64,000 nucleotides of DNA, taken from positions 3,844,001 through 3,908,000 of the forward strand of contig NZ_CP134227.1 of assembly GCF_031656915.1 (NCBI RefSeq), written 5' to 3'. Position numbers and translations under genes: made by a program. Shown here one piece after another: positions 52,325 to 62,021 of the stretch. The notes under the pieces are model-generated. The model was not told where the DNA came from and did no database searches. It was given only the letters and a program-made list of their open reading frames with translations. Every line of letters starts with the position of its first letter. Positions within the stretch are counted from its first letter, which is position 1. The stretch comes from Nocardioides marmorisolisilvae. Lineage in GTDB: Bacteria; Actinomycetota; Actinomycetes; Propionibacteriales; Nocardioidaceae.

Positions 52325-53527
52325 CCGGAGAACAACGTGCAGCGCATCGTCCTCGAGATGCTCGGCGTCACGTTGAGCAAGGACGCTCGGGCGCGTGCCG
52401 TGCAGCTCCCCGCCTGGAACGAGGCGCTCGGCCTGCCTCGGCCGTGGGACCAGCAATGGTCGCTGCGGCTGCAGCAGGTGCTCGCCTACGAGTCCGACCT
52501 GCTCGAGTACGACGACATCTTCGACGGCTCCCATGTCGTCGCGGCGAAGGTGGCTCAGCTGGTGGCCGATGCCAAGGACGAGATCGATCGGGTGCAGGCG
52601 ATGGGTGGCGCGGTCGCAGCGGTCGAGTCGGGCTACATGAAGCAAGCGCTGGTCTCCTCGCACGCCACCCGCCGGGCACGGATCGAGAACGGCGAGGAGA
52701 TCGTCGTCGGGGTCAACCGCTTCGAGACCACTGCGGAGTCGCCGCTGACCGCGGACCTCGACACCGCGATCCAGACCGCGGACCCCGAGGCCGAGCGGCA
52801 GGCGCTCGCCAGTCTGGAGGCATGGAGGGCCGAGCGCGATCAGGCCGAGGTCGACCAGGCACTGGAGCGGCTCGCCGCGGAGGCGAAGACCGGCACGAAC
52901 CTGATGCAGGCCACCCTCGCCGCGGCCCGCGCGGGTGCGACGACGGGGGAGTGGGCCGGCACGCTTCGACAGGTGTTCGGCGAGTTCCGGGCCCCCACGG
53001 GCGTCTCAGGTGCCGTGGGCGCGCAGGCGGTCGGCGTGGCCGGGTCCGCGTTGGCCGCCGTACGCGAGCAGGTGCGGCGCACCGGTGAGGAGCTCGCCGG
53101 CAAGGAGGGCGGGCGGCTCCGGCTGCTCGTCGGCAAGCCGGGCCTCGACGGGCACTCCAACGGCGCCGAGCAGGTGGCCGTGCGCGCCCGTGACGCCGGC
53201 TTCGAGGTCGTCTATCAGGGCATCCGGCTGACTCCCGAGCAGATCGTCGCCGCCGCAGTCGCCGAGGACGTGCACTGTGTCGGGCTCTCGATCCTCTCCG
53301 GCTCGCACATGGAGCTGGTGCCCGACGTCCTGGCGAGGATGGCCGAGGCCGGGATCGACGACGTGCCGGTGATCGTCGGCGGCATCATCCCCGACTCCGA
53401 CGCCCGGGCCCTCAAGCAGCAGGGCGTCGCCGAGGTCTTCACCCCGAAGGACTTCAGCCTCACCGACGCGATGGCCGGCATCGTCCGGGCCATCCGGCGC
53501 GCCCACGGCCTGGAGATGCTGGACTAG
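52325..53527 (+). pseudogene. meaA: MeaA mutase, C-terminal part with B12-binding domain (severed)
   Basis: 400 codons from PENNVQRIVLEMLGVTLSKD through the rest of the barrel, a linker, and the cobalamin domain with DGHSNGAEQ (the DxHxxG lower-ligand motif) and LSILSGSHMELVPDV. The usual start is missing; translation would need a new start within the fragment. Together with 49776-50645 the gene is otherwise free of stops. Confidence 0.88.
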
Positions 53528-53637
53528 ACCGCGATCCGTCGTCGCCGCTTGGGGCGGGTCGCGCCCGCTGGTGCCGACTACGCTTGCCTCGCGGACGTGG
53601 TACGCCGGGAGGGCGTCGCTGCTCGTACGCGACGGGA

Positions 53638-54762
53638 GTGAGCGTGACCATGCACGAGACCATCGAGCCCGGCGCTTCGGCGTTGCCGGCGACGATGGAG
53701 GACTCGCCGCTGTTCCGCAGCCTGCTCGAGGCTGCGCCGGACGGCATGGTGATCGTGGACCACAGTGGCCGGATCGTGCTCGTCAACGCCCAGACAGAGA
53801 ACCTGTTCGGCTACCGCCGCGAGGAGCTCGTCGGCCAGCGGGTGGAGATGCTCGTCCCGACTCGCTCGGCGGCCGAGCACCACCGGTTCCGCAGCGGCTA
53901 CGTCCAGGAGCCGCGCACCCGTCCGATGGGGCTGGCGGGCAAGCTGTTCGCCCGGCGCAAGGACGGCAGCGAGTTCCCGGTCGAGATCTCCTTGGCGCCG
54001 CTCGAGACCGACCAGGGGCTGCTCGTGTCCGCCGCGGTGCGGGACATCACCGAGCGGGTGCGCATCCAGGCCGCCGCCAACCGGATCAGGGACGAGTTCT
54101 TCGCAAGCGTCTCCCACGAGCTCCGAACGCCGCTGACCAGCATGATCGGCTACGCGGAGCTGATGGAGGAGGTGCCCGACCTGCCGCAGCAGGCACGGGA
54201 GTTCCTCGACGTGATCACCCGCTCGGCAGCGCGAGAGCTGCGCCTGGTCGACGACCTGCTGACCCTGGTCCGGCTGGACAGCGAGGAGCTGTCGATGCAG
54301 TTCGAGGCCTGTGACCTCGTGCAGCTGGCTCGCGATGCGCTCGAGAGTGCCGCACCCGCGGCCACCGAGCGCGGACTCGTGCTGGATCTGCAGGTCCCGA
54401 CCGGATCGGTCACGGTCGAGGGTGACCAGGGTCGACTCGGCCAGGTCCTCGACAACCTGCTGTCGAACGCCGTGAAGTTCACCGCCGCCCAGGGGCGGGT
54501 GACCGTCGCCGTCGGACGGACCGCCACAACGGGGTTCATCGAGGTGACCGACGACGGCCACGGCGTCGATGAGCATGACCTCGACCGGCTCTTCGACCGG
54601 CTGTTCCGCACCCAGGACGCCGTCGAGCGGGCGATCCCCGGTGCCGGACTCGGGTTGTCCATCGCCCGCGGCATCGTGCTGGCGCACGGCGGAAACCTGG
54701 TCGCCCACAACGCGGAGGGGCGCGGCATCACCTTCCGGCTCGACCTGCCCAGCACGGACTGA
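53638..54762 (+). CDS. PAS-domain sensor histidine kinase (soluble)
   Basis: About 374 aa from GTG 53638 (alternatives GTG 53644, ATG 53650). No membrane helix. PAS domain (residues about 22-135: EAAPDGMVIVDHSGRIVLVN, FGYRREELVGQRVEML), HisKA with His160 ([16 protein letters not shown]), HATPase with N box NLLSNAVKFT, VTDDGHGV and GAGLGLSIARG. An intracellular signal (redox, ligand) is expected at PAS. No response regulator is next to it, so it is an orphan kinase. Confidence 0.9.
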   Translation: MSVTMHETIEPGASALPATMEDSPLFRSLLEAAPDGMVIVDHSGRIVLVNAQTENLFGYRREELVGQRVEMLVPTRSAAEHHRFRSGYVQEPRTRPMGLAGKLFARRKDGSEFPVEISLAPLETDQGLLVSAAVRDITERVRIQAAANRIRDEFFASVSHELRTPLTSMIGYAELMEEVPDLPQQAREFLDVITRSAARELRLVDDLLTLVRLDSEELSMQFEACDLVQLARDALESAAPAATERGLVLDLQVPTGSVTVEGDQGRLGQVLDNLLSNAVKFTAAQGRVTVAVGRTATTGFIEVTDDGHGVDEHDLDRLFDRLFRTQDAVERAIPGAGLGLSIARGIVLAHGGNLVAHNAEGRGITFRLDLPSTD

Positions 54763-54785
54763 CCTGAGCGCAGCCCGGCGAGTGG

Positions 54786-55460
54786 TCAGAACAGTCGCTC
54801 GGTGGGGTCGTCCAGGCCGCGGAGGGCGTCATAGTCAACCAGCGCGCAAGCGATGCCCCGGTCCTCCGCGAGGACCCGGGCCTGGGGCTTGATCTCCTGT
54901 GCGGCGAAGATCCCGCGCACCGGGCTGAGGAGCGGATCACGGTTGAGCAGCTCGAGGTAGCGGGTCAACTGCTCGACGCCGTCGATCTCGCCGCGTCGCT
55001 TGATCTCCACGGCCACACTCGCCCCGGCCGCGTCGCGGCACATCAGGTCGACAGGGCCGATCGGGGTGGGGAACTCCCGCCGTACCAGCGTCAGTCCGTC
55101 CGCGAGCGTGGCCGGGTGGTCGGCGAGAAGCTCCTGGAGGTGCTTCTCGACGCCGTCCTTGCGCAGTCCCGGGTCGACGCCGAGCTCGTGGCTCGAGTCG
55201 TGCAAGATCTCCTCGATCAGGATCCGCAGGGTGTCGTCCGTCTTGCTGGTCACGGTCCACTCGATGGTGCCGTCGTCGCCGGCGGCCTCCCTGACCGTGC
55301 AGGGCGGGTTCATCCAGTTCAGCGGCTTGTACGACCCGCCGTCCGAGTGCACCAGCACCGAGCCGTCCGCCTTGAGCACGAGCAACCGGGTGGCCATCGG
55401 CAGGTGGGCGGTGAGCTTGCCGGCGTAGTCGACCTGGCAGCGCGCAACGACGAGTCTCAC
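54786..55460 (-). CDS. nucS: Mismatch-specific endonuclease NucS/EndoMS
   Basis: 224 aa. N-terminal DNA-binding domain and C-terminal nuclease with the PD-(D/E)xK pattern ([20 protein letters not shown] followed by KRRG). C-terminal DPTERLF matches the beta-clamp-binding tail of actinobacterial NucS. This enzyme replaces MutS/MutL in actinobacteria by cutting both strands at G-T, G-G and T-T mismatches. Divergent from the dehydrogenase at 55664. Confidence 0.93.
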   Translation of the reverse strand: MRLVVARCQVDYAGKLTAHLPMATRLLVLKADGSVLVHSDGGSYKPLNWMNPPCTVREAAGDDGTIEWTVTSKTDDTLRILIEEILHDSSHELGVDPGLRKDGVEKHLQELLADHPATLADGLTLVRREFPTPIGPVDLMCRDAAGASVAVEIKRRGEIDGVEQLTRYLELLNRDPLLSPVRGIFAAQEIKPQARVLAEDRGIACALVDYDALRGLDDPTERLF

Positions 55461-55663
55461 GGGACGAGGCTAAGAGGTCCCGCCAGGAGGGCCAAGTCGG
55501 CTGCGCGGCGTGCGCTCGGCAGCCCCTCCGGGCGCAACCTCTCACGGACGGCGCGACAGGGCAGTGTCTGCGGTGCGGACGCGGCCCTGCCCGCACGTCC
55601 GGTGATGGTCTGACTCGTGAGCACGGTGCGGGCGCTGCCGCACGGCATGGCAGGATTCGCCGC

Positions 55664-57445
55664 ATGGCACGTGACTTCAAGACGATCGGCGTTGTCGGCC
55701 TGGGCACCATGGGCGCAGGCATCGCGGAGGTGTTCGCCCGCAACGGCTTCGACGTCGTGGGCATCGAGCTCAACGACGAGGGTGTCGCCCGCGGGCGGCA
55801 GCACCTGGAGAACTCCACCGGCCGCGCCGTGGCGCGAGGGAAGCTGTCGGAGGCGGACCAGCAGGCGCTGCTCGGTCGGATCTCGTTCAGCACCGAGCTC
55901 AAGGACCTCGCCGGCGCCGACCTGGTCGTCGAGGCGATCGTGGAGTCGATCGACGCCAAGAAGGACGTCTTCCGCCGGCTGGAGGAGGTCGTCGGACCCG
56001 ACGCGATCCTGGCCACCAACACCTCGTCGCTCTCGGTAACGGAGATCTCGACGGCCAACGCGCACCCCGGACGGGTCATCGGCGTGCACTTCTTCAACCC
56101 GGCGCCCGTCCAGGGACTCGTCGAGGTGGTCCGCACCGTGGTCACCGATCCCGAGGTGCTCTCCGACGTCGAGGCGCTCGCGGAGAAGGTCGGCAAGAAC
56201 CCCGTCGTGTGCGGGGACAAGGCGGGGTTCATTGCCAACACCCTGCTGTTCGGCTACCTCAACCACGCGGCGTCGATGTACGAGCAGCGGTACGCCTCAC
56301 GTGAGGACATCGACGCGGCGATGCGGTTCGGCTGCGGCTACCCGATGGGACCGCTGGCGCTGCTCGACCTGATCGGCCTGGACACGGCCTACGAGATCCT
56401 CGAGACGATGTACCGCCAGGGCCGTGACCGCCTGCATGCGCCCACGCCCATTCTCAAGCAGATGGTCACCGCCGGCATGCTCGGTCGCAAGACCGGTCGC
56501 GGCTTCTACACCTACGAGGGCCCGGACAGCCCGGTTGTCGTCGCCGATGCGCACACCCCGTCGGACGACGACAAGCCCCAGCTTCGCCACCAGATCCGTC
56601 AGGTCGGTGTCGTCGGCACCGGCACCATGGCCACCGGGATCGTCGAGGTGTTCGCCAAGAGCGGCTACGACGTGGTGTACGTCGGTCGCAGCGACGCCAA
56701 GGTCGACGGGGTCCGTACGACGATCGAGCGGTCCCTGGACAAGGCCATCCAGCGGGGCAAGCTCGAGGAGTCGGCCAAGGGAGACGTGCTCGGCCGGCTG
56801 ACCGGCTCCACAAGCCTGGACGACCTCGCCACCGTCGACATCGTCGTCGAGGCGATCGCCGAGGACCTGAAGGTCAAGACCACGCTGTTCGAGAACCTCG
56901 ACGAGATCTGCAAGGACGGGGCGATCCTGGCGACCACGACCTCGTCCCTGCCGATCATCGAGTGCGCCCGGGTGACCAAGCGGCCCGAGGACGTCATCGG
57001 GATGCACTTCTTCAACCCGGCCCCGATCATGAAGCTCGTCGAGGTGGTGAGCACCGTCTCGACCTCCGAGGACGTCGCGGAGACCACGCTGGCGCTGTGT
57101 GCGGCGATCGGCAAGGTCGCGGTGTCATGCACCGACCGAGCCGGGTTCATCGTCAACGCGCTGCTCTTCCCCTACCTCAACGACGCGATCAAGATGCTCG
57201 AGGCCCACTACGCCACAGCCGACGACATCGACACCGCGATGAAACAGGGCTGTGCGCTGCCGATGGGTCCGTTCGAGTTGCTCGACGTGGTCGGCAACGA
57301 CGTGTCGCTGGCGATCGAGCGGGAGCTCTACCTGGAGTTCCGCGAGCCGGGGTTCGCCCCGGCACCGCTGCTCGAGCACCTGGTCACGGCCGGCTACCTG
57401 GGCCGCAAGACCAAGCGCGGATTCCGGGACTACTCCACCCGGTAG
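55664..57445 (+). CDS. Tandem-fused 3-hydroxyacyl-CoA dehydrogenase
   Basis: 593 aa made of two full copies of the FadB/PaaH-type dehydrogenase: residues 1-287 (IGVVGLGTMGAGIAEVFARN, GVHFFNPAPVQGLVEVV, GRKTGRGFYTY) and about 305-593 (VGVVGTGTMATGIVEVFAKS, GMHFFNPAPIMKLVEVV, GRKTKRGFRDY). Each half has an NAD site, catalytic His and the dimer helices. It oxidises 3-hydroxyacyl-CoA to 3-ketoacyl-CoA. A single chain could form the usual dimer internally. The second half has TTTSSLPI in place of TNTSSLSV, so the two sites may differ in specificity. Confidence 0.9.
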   Translation: MARDFKTIGVVGLGTMGAGIAEVFARNGFDVVGIELNDEGVARGRQHLENSTGRAVARGKLSEADQQALLGRISFSTELKDLAGADLVVEAIVESIDAKKDVFRRLEEVVGPDAILATNTSSLSVTEISTANAHPGRVIGVHFFNPAPVQGLVEVVRTVVTDPEVLSDVEALAEKVGKNPVVCGDKAGFIANTLLFGYLNHAASMYEQRYASREDIDAAMRFGCGYPMGPLALLDLIGLDTAYEILETMYRQGRDRLHAPTPILKQMVTAGMLGRKTGRGFYTYEGPDSPVVVADAHTPSDDDKPQLRHQIRQVGVVGTGTMATGIVEVFAKSGYDVVYVGRSDAKVDGVRTTIERSLDKAIQRGKLEESAKGDVLGRLTGSTSLDDLATVDIVVEAIAEDLKVKTTLFENLDEICKDGAILATTTSSLPIIECARVTKRPEDVIGMHFFNPAPIMKLVEVVSTVSTSEDVAETTLALCAAIGKVAVSCTDRAGFIVNALLFPYLNDAIKMLEAHYATADDIDTAMKQGCALPMGPFELLDVVGNDVSLAIERELYLEFREPGFAPAPLLEHLVTAGYLGRKTKRGFRDYSTR

Positions 57446-57448
57446 CCT
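57443..57448 (+). promoter_or_regulatory. Leaderless-type -10 before the TMEM175-like gene
   Basis: TAGCCT, 6 nt before ATG 57455, using the stop codon TAG of the previous gene. Confidence 0.4.
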
Positions 57449-57454
57449 CCGCGA

Positions 57455-58051
<597 letters not shown>

Positions 58052-58711
58052 CCCGAGCGCCCCAGCTCGCGGACCGGCGTGGCGGTGACCACGACGTTGC
58101 TCAGGTAGACGGTGCCGTTCCAGTCGCCGCAGGTGACCACTTGTAGCCGGCCGCGCCCCTGCTGGTCGAACAGCCGGTGGGCACGGGCGGCCAAGGTCCC
58201 CTTTCGGTACACCGCGACCCGACGTACGACGTAGCGGATCCGACCCTTGTCCGTGCGGACGAGCACCCGGTCGCCGGGTCGCAGGTCGGTCAGGTGGTCC
58301 AGCGCGCCGCCCCCTTCGTGGACGGTGTGACCGGTGACCAGCGCGGTGCCGTGACGCGCGCCCGGCAGCGCACCCTGGGCCCACCAGCCCAGCTCTCCGG
58401 GGTCGCTCGGCGGCACCAACGTCCCGGCCGCTACCCGGATCGGGACCACGGGGGCGACGACCGCGAGTGCGGGGATCACGACCCGGCGCGGCGCGCCTGG
58501 CCGCCAGCGGCCGATCAGCGCGGCCCTGGGCACGAGCGCAGGGGCGGCCGGAGCGCCCGTCTGCGTCGTGTGCTCGGCGACTGCCGTGCCGCTAGGGGGA
58601 GTCGAGGCGTGCAGTGACCAGGTCGCCCCGACGGCCGCCACCACGAGCCCCACCAGGACTCCCCAGCTGGAGAGCCGACGCAGGCCGCGTGAGGGCGGTC
58701 GCCCCTTGCGC

Positions 58712-59785
58712 TCAGGCGCCTGGCCCGGTGCCATGGGCCCGACGCCGCACGAGGAGCGACACCCCCGCCGTACCCATGCCGAGGAGCACCAGCAGCACGG
58801 GAAGCGCAGCCCCATGCCAGGCGTGCACCAACCCTGGCGTCCCGCCGCGGGACACACCGGCCTCGACGGCGGTCGGGACGGTGCCGGCGGTCGTCGCCAT
58901 GGGGGCGCGCGCAGCGGTGCTCGCGGCGGTGTCGGATCCGGTTGCTCGCTGGCCGCTCTCGTGCCCGCTCGCGCCGCCCTGGTGCACCGTCGTGCCGGCG
59001 GCGTGCGAGCTCGCGCTCGTGGACGTCGGGGACGCCGCCGCCGTGCACGAGCTGACCCAGAAGACCTTCGTCTTGGTGTCGTTGCCCAGGGAGTGTGGCG
59101 TGTGCACCGTGAGGCGGACGTGGTAGCCCTGCTTGGCCGGCGCGCCGGCGAAGGCGAGTTGGTACGTCGCCGTCCCGTCGAGTCCGGTCGGCGTACCGGC
59201 TCCGGTGGCGGGGTCACCGCCGACGAAGACCGTGCGATCCCCATGGACCGTCAGACCGACGTCGCGGGTGGGCGCCTGCATCGTGAAGGTGACAGTCGAG
59301 ATCACGTCGGAACCCTTGTCGAAGCCGTACCACATCACCTCGAACGCGCAGCCCGGGTGCGGGACGTTGTTCGGGATCGTGCCGAGGTCGCCGATGCCCT
59401 TGATCTTCACCGTGCCGTTGTTGCCCGGAGGGCTACCCGCACCGGTCGCGGCATGGGTGTGTGTGGCCGGCTGCCTCGTGGGCTGACTGGTAGTGCCTGT
59501 CGTCGGGTGGCCGTGGTGGCCGTTCGCGGCTGCTGGGACGGTTCCCTGCGCCGGGTGCGTGGGGTGTGCCGGGTGCGTGGGGTGCACCGGGTGGGCGTGG
59601 TGGGGCTTATGCGTCGTCGCTGCGGCCGCGTGCGACCTTGCGTTGCCGCCGGCGTGGCTATGGGCGGGCGGCACCGGGTGCGGCGGGGTCGCCAGTGCGG
59701 ACGTCGGGAGGAGGACGCCGACGGCCAGGACGAGCAGCGGTGGCAGCGTCGTCAGGGGTCGCCGGAACATCGTCGGACTGGGCAT
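58712..59785 (-). CDS. Secreted His/Pro-rich surface protein with C-terminal membrane anchor
   Basis: 357 aa. Signal peptide (residues 1-32, ending ALATP), a His/Pro/Thr/Ala-rich region (35-118) with HPVHPTHPAHPTHPAQ, a folded domain (about 122-255; GCAFEVMWYGFDKGSDVIST), a second Ser/Thr-rich stalk, and a C-terminal helix followed by RRRAHGTG. No LPxTG is visible before the helix (nearest text is GGTPGLVHAWHGAALP). It could be a sortase substrate with an unusual signal or simply membrane anchored. The His-rich part may bind metal (inference). Confidence 0.72.
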   Translation of the reverse strand: MPSPTMFRRPLTTLPPLLVLAVGVLLPTSALATPPHPVPPAHSHAGGNARSHAAAATTHKPHHAHPVHPTHPAHPTHPAQGTVPAAANGHHGHPTTGTTSQPTRQPATHTHAATGAGSPPGNNGTVKIKGIGDLGTIPNNVPHPGCAFEVMWYGFDKGSDVISTVTFTMQAPTRDVGLTVHGDRTVFVGGDPATGAGTPTGLDGTATYQLAFAGAPAKQGYHVRLTVHTPHSLGNDTKTKVFWVSSCTAAASPTSTSASSHAAGTTVHQGGASGHESGQRATGSDTAASTAARAPMATTAGTVPTAVEAGVSRGGTPGLVHAWHGAALPVLLVLLGMGTAGVSLLVRRRAHGTGPGA

Positions 59786-60006
59786 GGGACGGGCTCCTTC
59801 GAATGACGTGGCCTCTTGGTCACGGTGGGCTGCGAGTGAGTTCCCTCCCCGGCCTCATTCGGTGCCCGTCCGTACCCCCTGCTCGAGCCATGACACCTGT
59901 TTTGCGAGGAATTTGCGGCAACCGGACTGTCGGACACGTCGGGCCTCGAAATGCTTACGCCCACCTCCTGTGGCCCGCCATCACGCCGCGGCCGGTGGTA
60001 CGGCGG

Positions 60007-60390
60007 TCAGCCGAGTCGCTGGCAGTCCTGCCCGCAGCCGTCGGCCGGAACCGGTCCGTCGGCGTGGCTGCTCGGACGGTGCAGCACTGCGCCGGACACA
60101 GTCACCGCCATCCGGTCGGCATCCCCGTCGGCACTCCCGTCGGCGATGAGTGAGTAGCCGTGGTGCGCGCGCGGGGGGAAGAGCAGCGTCACCGCCCGGT
60201 TGGCTGCGACGTTCGCCGCGGATCCCTTGCCGGGGCGGTCCACCAGAAGCCGCGCACCTGAGTCCGGATCGACTCTCGGTTCGACGGCGACGACCTTGAC
60301 CCGACCGTCGCCCGACGTGCTCAGCAGATAGCCACCGTCGAAGTCGCCGAGCGCCTCCGCGAGCCGCTGCGGGTCCACCGGGATGCTCAT
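60007..60390 (-). CDS. Pyridoxamine 5'-phosphate oxidase-like flavin-binding protein
   Basis: 127 aa, split-barrel fold (YLLSTSGDGRVKVVAVEPRV, LLVDRPGKGSAANVAANRAV, VTLLFPPRAHHGYSLIADGS). The KGSAANVAANRAVTLLFP stretch is typical of small PNPOx-like proteins that bind flavin or F420. Start ATG 60388-60390; TACGCT 7 nt before it suggests a leaderless message. Substrate unknown. Confidence 0.75.
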   Translation of the reverse strand: MSIPVDPQRLAEALGDFDGGYLLSTSGDGRVKVVAVEPRVDPDSGARLLVDRPGKGSAANVAANRAVTLLFPPRAHHGYSLIADGSADGDADRMAVTVSGAVLHRPSSHADGPVPADGCGQDCQRLG

Positions 60391-60397
60391 GGGCCCC

Positions 60398-60403
60398 AGC
60401 GTA
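60398..60403 (-). promoter_or_regulatory. Leaderless-type -10 of the PNPOx-like gene
   Basis: Read on the minus strand TACGCT, followed by 7 nt and the ATG. Confidence 0.4.
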
Positions 60404-60468
60404 CGTCTCGCGCGGTCCGGCGCCGGTGGCCCGATCCGGTCCGCGTGCACCCGCCGCGTGCGGAACGG

Positions 60469-61005
60469 TCAGCCGGCCGCCTGCCGGGCGCGGTAGGCCG
60501 CGACGGCGTTGCGGTTGCCGCAGGTGACCGAGCAGAACTTCCGAGAGCGGTTCCGGGAGAGATCGAGGACCAGGCCGTCACAGTCGGGATCGGCGCAGAC
60601 GGCCAGACGGGACAGCTCGTCGGCCCGGATCACGTCGACCATCGCCATCGCCGTCTCCACGAGGATCCGTTGCGCCAGGGGAGCCTCCTGCGCGACGGCG
60701 TGCACGTGCCAGTCGTGGCCGCCGTGGCGCACCAGCCTCGGGATGGCGTGGGCCTCGGCCAACATCTGGTTGACCTGGTCGACCGCGGCGTCCCGCTCAC
60801 TGGTGAGCAGCGCGCGGAGCGGCCCCCGCAGTGCTCGCACCTCGTCAAGCTCGGCCCGGTCCCGGGCGTGGGAGCCGGTGTAGTCGTGCTCGGCGAAGAA
60901 CGCGTCGAGGTCGATGATGCGGGTGAGTGTGTCCGGCTCTACCGCCGAGTTGACCAGTGCGACGGCAGCCGTGAGCGCAACGGCCGTGTCATGAGCAAAA
61001 GTCAT
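60469..61005 (-). CDS. ABATE/CGNR zinc-finger regulator
   Basis: 178 aa. N-terminal ABATE-type helical domain (residues about 10-130) and C-terminal CGNR zinc finger (CADPDCDGLVLDLSRNRSRK followed by FCSVTCGNRNAVAAYRAR). The Cys set CxxxxC and CxxxC is complete. A treble-clef DNA-binding role is expected. Divergent from the EamA exporter at 61044, the usual arrangement for a regulator and its target (inference). Confidence 0.87.
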   Translation of the reverse strand: MTFAHDTAVALTAAVALVNSAVEPDTLTRIIDLDAFFAEHDYTGSHARDRAELDEVRALRGPLRALLTSERDAAVDQVNQMLAEAHAIPRLVRHGGHDWHVHAVAQEAPLAQRILVETAMAMVDVIRADELSRLAVCADPDCDGLVLDLSRNRSRKFCSVTCGNRNAVAAYRARQAAG

Positions 61006-61011
61006 GTTGAC

Positions 61012-61017
61012 AGATTA
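61012..61017 (-). promoter_or_regulatory. Leaderless-type -10 of the CGNR gene
   Basis: Minus-strand TAATCT, 6 nt before the ATG at 61003-61005. The opposite strand has TAGCGT (61030-61035) 8 nt before ATG 61044, so the 38-bp gap carries both promoters. Confidence 0.45.
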
Positions 61018-61043
61018 CCAGCGCAGCCGTAGCGTCATGAGTC

Positions 61044-62021
61044 ATGACGGCAGTGGCACATGACGTGAGGCGCCGGAGCGCTGCCGGCGGACTCGCTCTG
61101 GCGCTGCTGTCTGCGGTGTCGTTCGGCCTTTCCGGCGCACTGGCCAGTGGCCTGATCGTCGCCGGGTGGAGTCCCGGGGCAGCGGTCTCGGTGCGGATCC
61201 TGCTCGCCGCGGGGGTGCTGCTCTGGCCCGCGCTGCGCGCCCTGGATGGTCGCTGGAGCCTGCTCGCACGCAACCTTCCGACGTTGGTCGGCTACGGCCT
61301 GCTCGCCGTCGCCGGGGCGCAGCTGTGCTACTTCTACGCCGTGGCGCACCTGCAGGTGGGGGTGGCCCTGCTGATCGAGTACACCGCGCCGGTGGCCGTG
61401 GTGGCGTGGCTGTGGCTGCGACGTGGTGAGCGCCCCGGCGTGCTGATGCTCGCTGGTGCGGGTGTCGCGGCGGTCGGGCTGGTCCTGGTCCTCGACCTGG
61501 TCTCGGGGGCCGACGTCAACCTGGTCGGCGCGCTGTGGGCGCTGGGCGCGATGGTCGGCGCAGCGACCTATTTCGTCGTGTCGGCCGACGAGACGAACGG
61601 CCTCCCACCGCTGGTGCTCGCCGCTGGTGGGCTCTGCGTCGCCGCGGTGGCGCTGCTCGTGGCCGCTGCGGTCGGGGTCCTCCCGATGGCGGTCGCCTCC
61701 GTCTCTCCGACGTACGCCGGCCGCGCGGTGCCCTGGTGGCTGCCGGTGCTCGCGCTCGGCCTGGTCACCGCCGCACTCGCCTACACGACCGGCATCGCGG
61801 CAGGGCGCCGGCTCGGCTCGCGGCTTGCCTCGTTCGTCGCGCTGAGCGAGGTGCTGGCGGCCCTGGTCTTCGCCTGGCTGTTGCTCGACCAGGTGCCGCG
61901 GACCGTCCAGCTGGCCGGCGGCGCGCTGGTGGTGGCAGGCGTCGTCCTGGTCAAGCTGGCGGAGCCGACCTCGGCCCCGACCTCACCGAAGGCGTCCCTC
62001 AGCGGGCGTCCTGCCGCTTGA
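61044..62021 (+). CDS. EamA/DMT-family exporter (RhtA-like)
   Basis: 325 aa, ten membrane helices in two EamA halves (residues about 15-145 and 158-305). FGLSGALASGLIVAGWSPGA opens the first, YTTGIAAGRRLGSRLASFVA the second. Members export amino acids or drug-like metabolites. The 3' end overlaps the convergent gene by 23 bp. Confidence 0.87.
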   Translation: MTAVAHDVRRRSAAGGLALALLSAVSFGLSGALASGLIVAGWSPGAAVSVRILLAAGVLLWPALRALDGRWSLLARNLPTLVGYGLLAVAGAQLCYFYAVAHLQVGVALLIEYTAPVAVVAWLWLRRGERPGVLMLAGAGVAAVGLVLVLDLVSGADVNLVGALWALGAMVGAATYFVVSADETNGLPPLVLAAGGLCVAAVALLVAAAVGVLPMAVASVSPTYAGRAVPWWLPVLALGLVTAALAYTTGIAAGRRLGSRLASFVALSEVLAALVFAWLLLDQVPRTVQLAGGALVVAGVVLVKLAEPTSAPTSPKASLSGRPAA

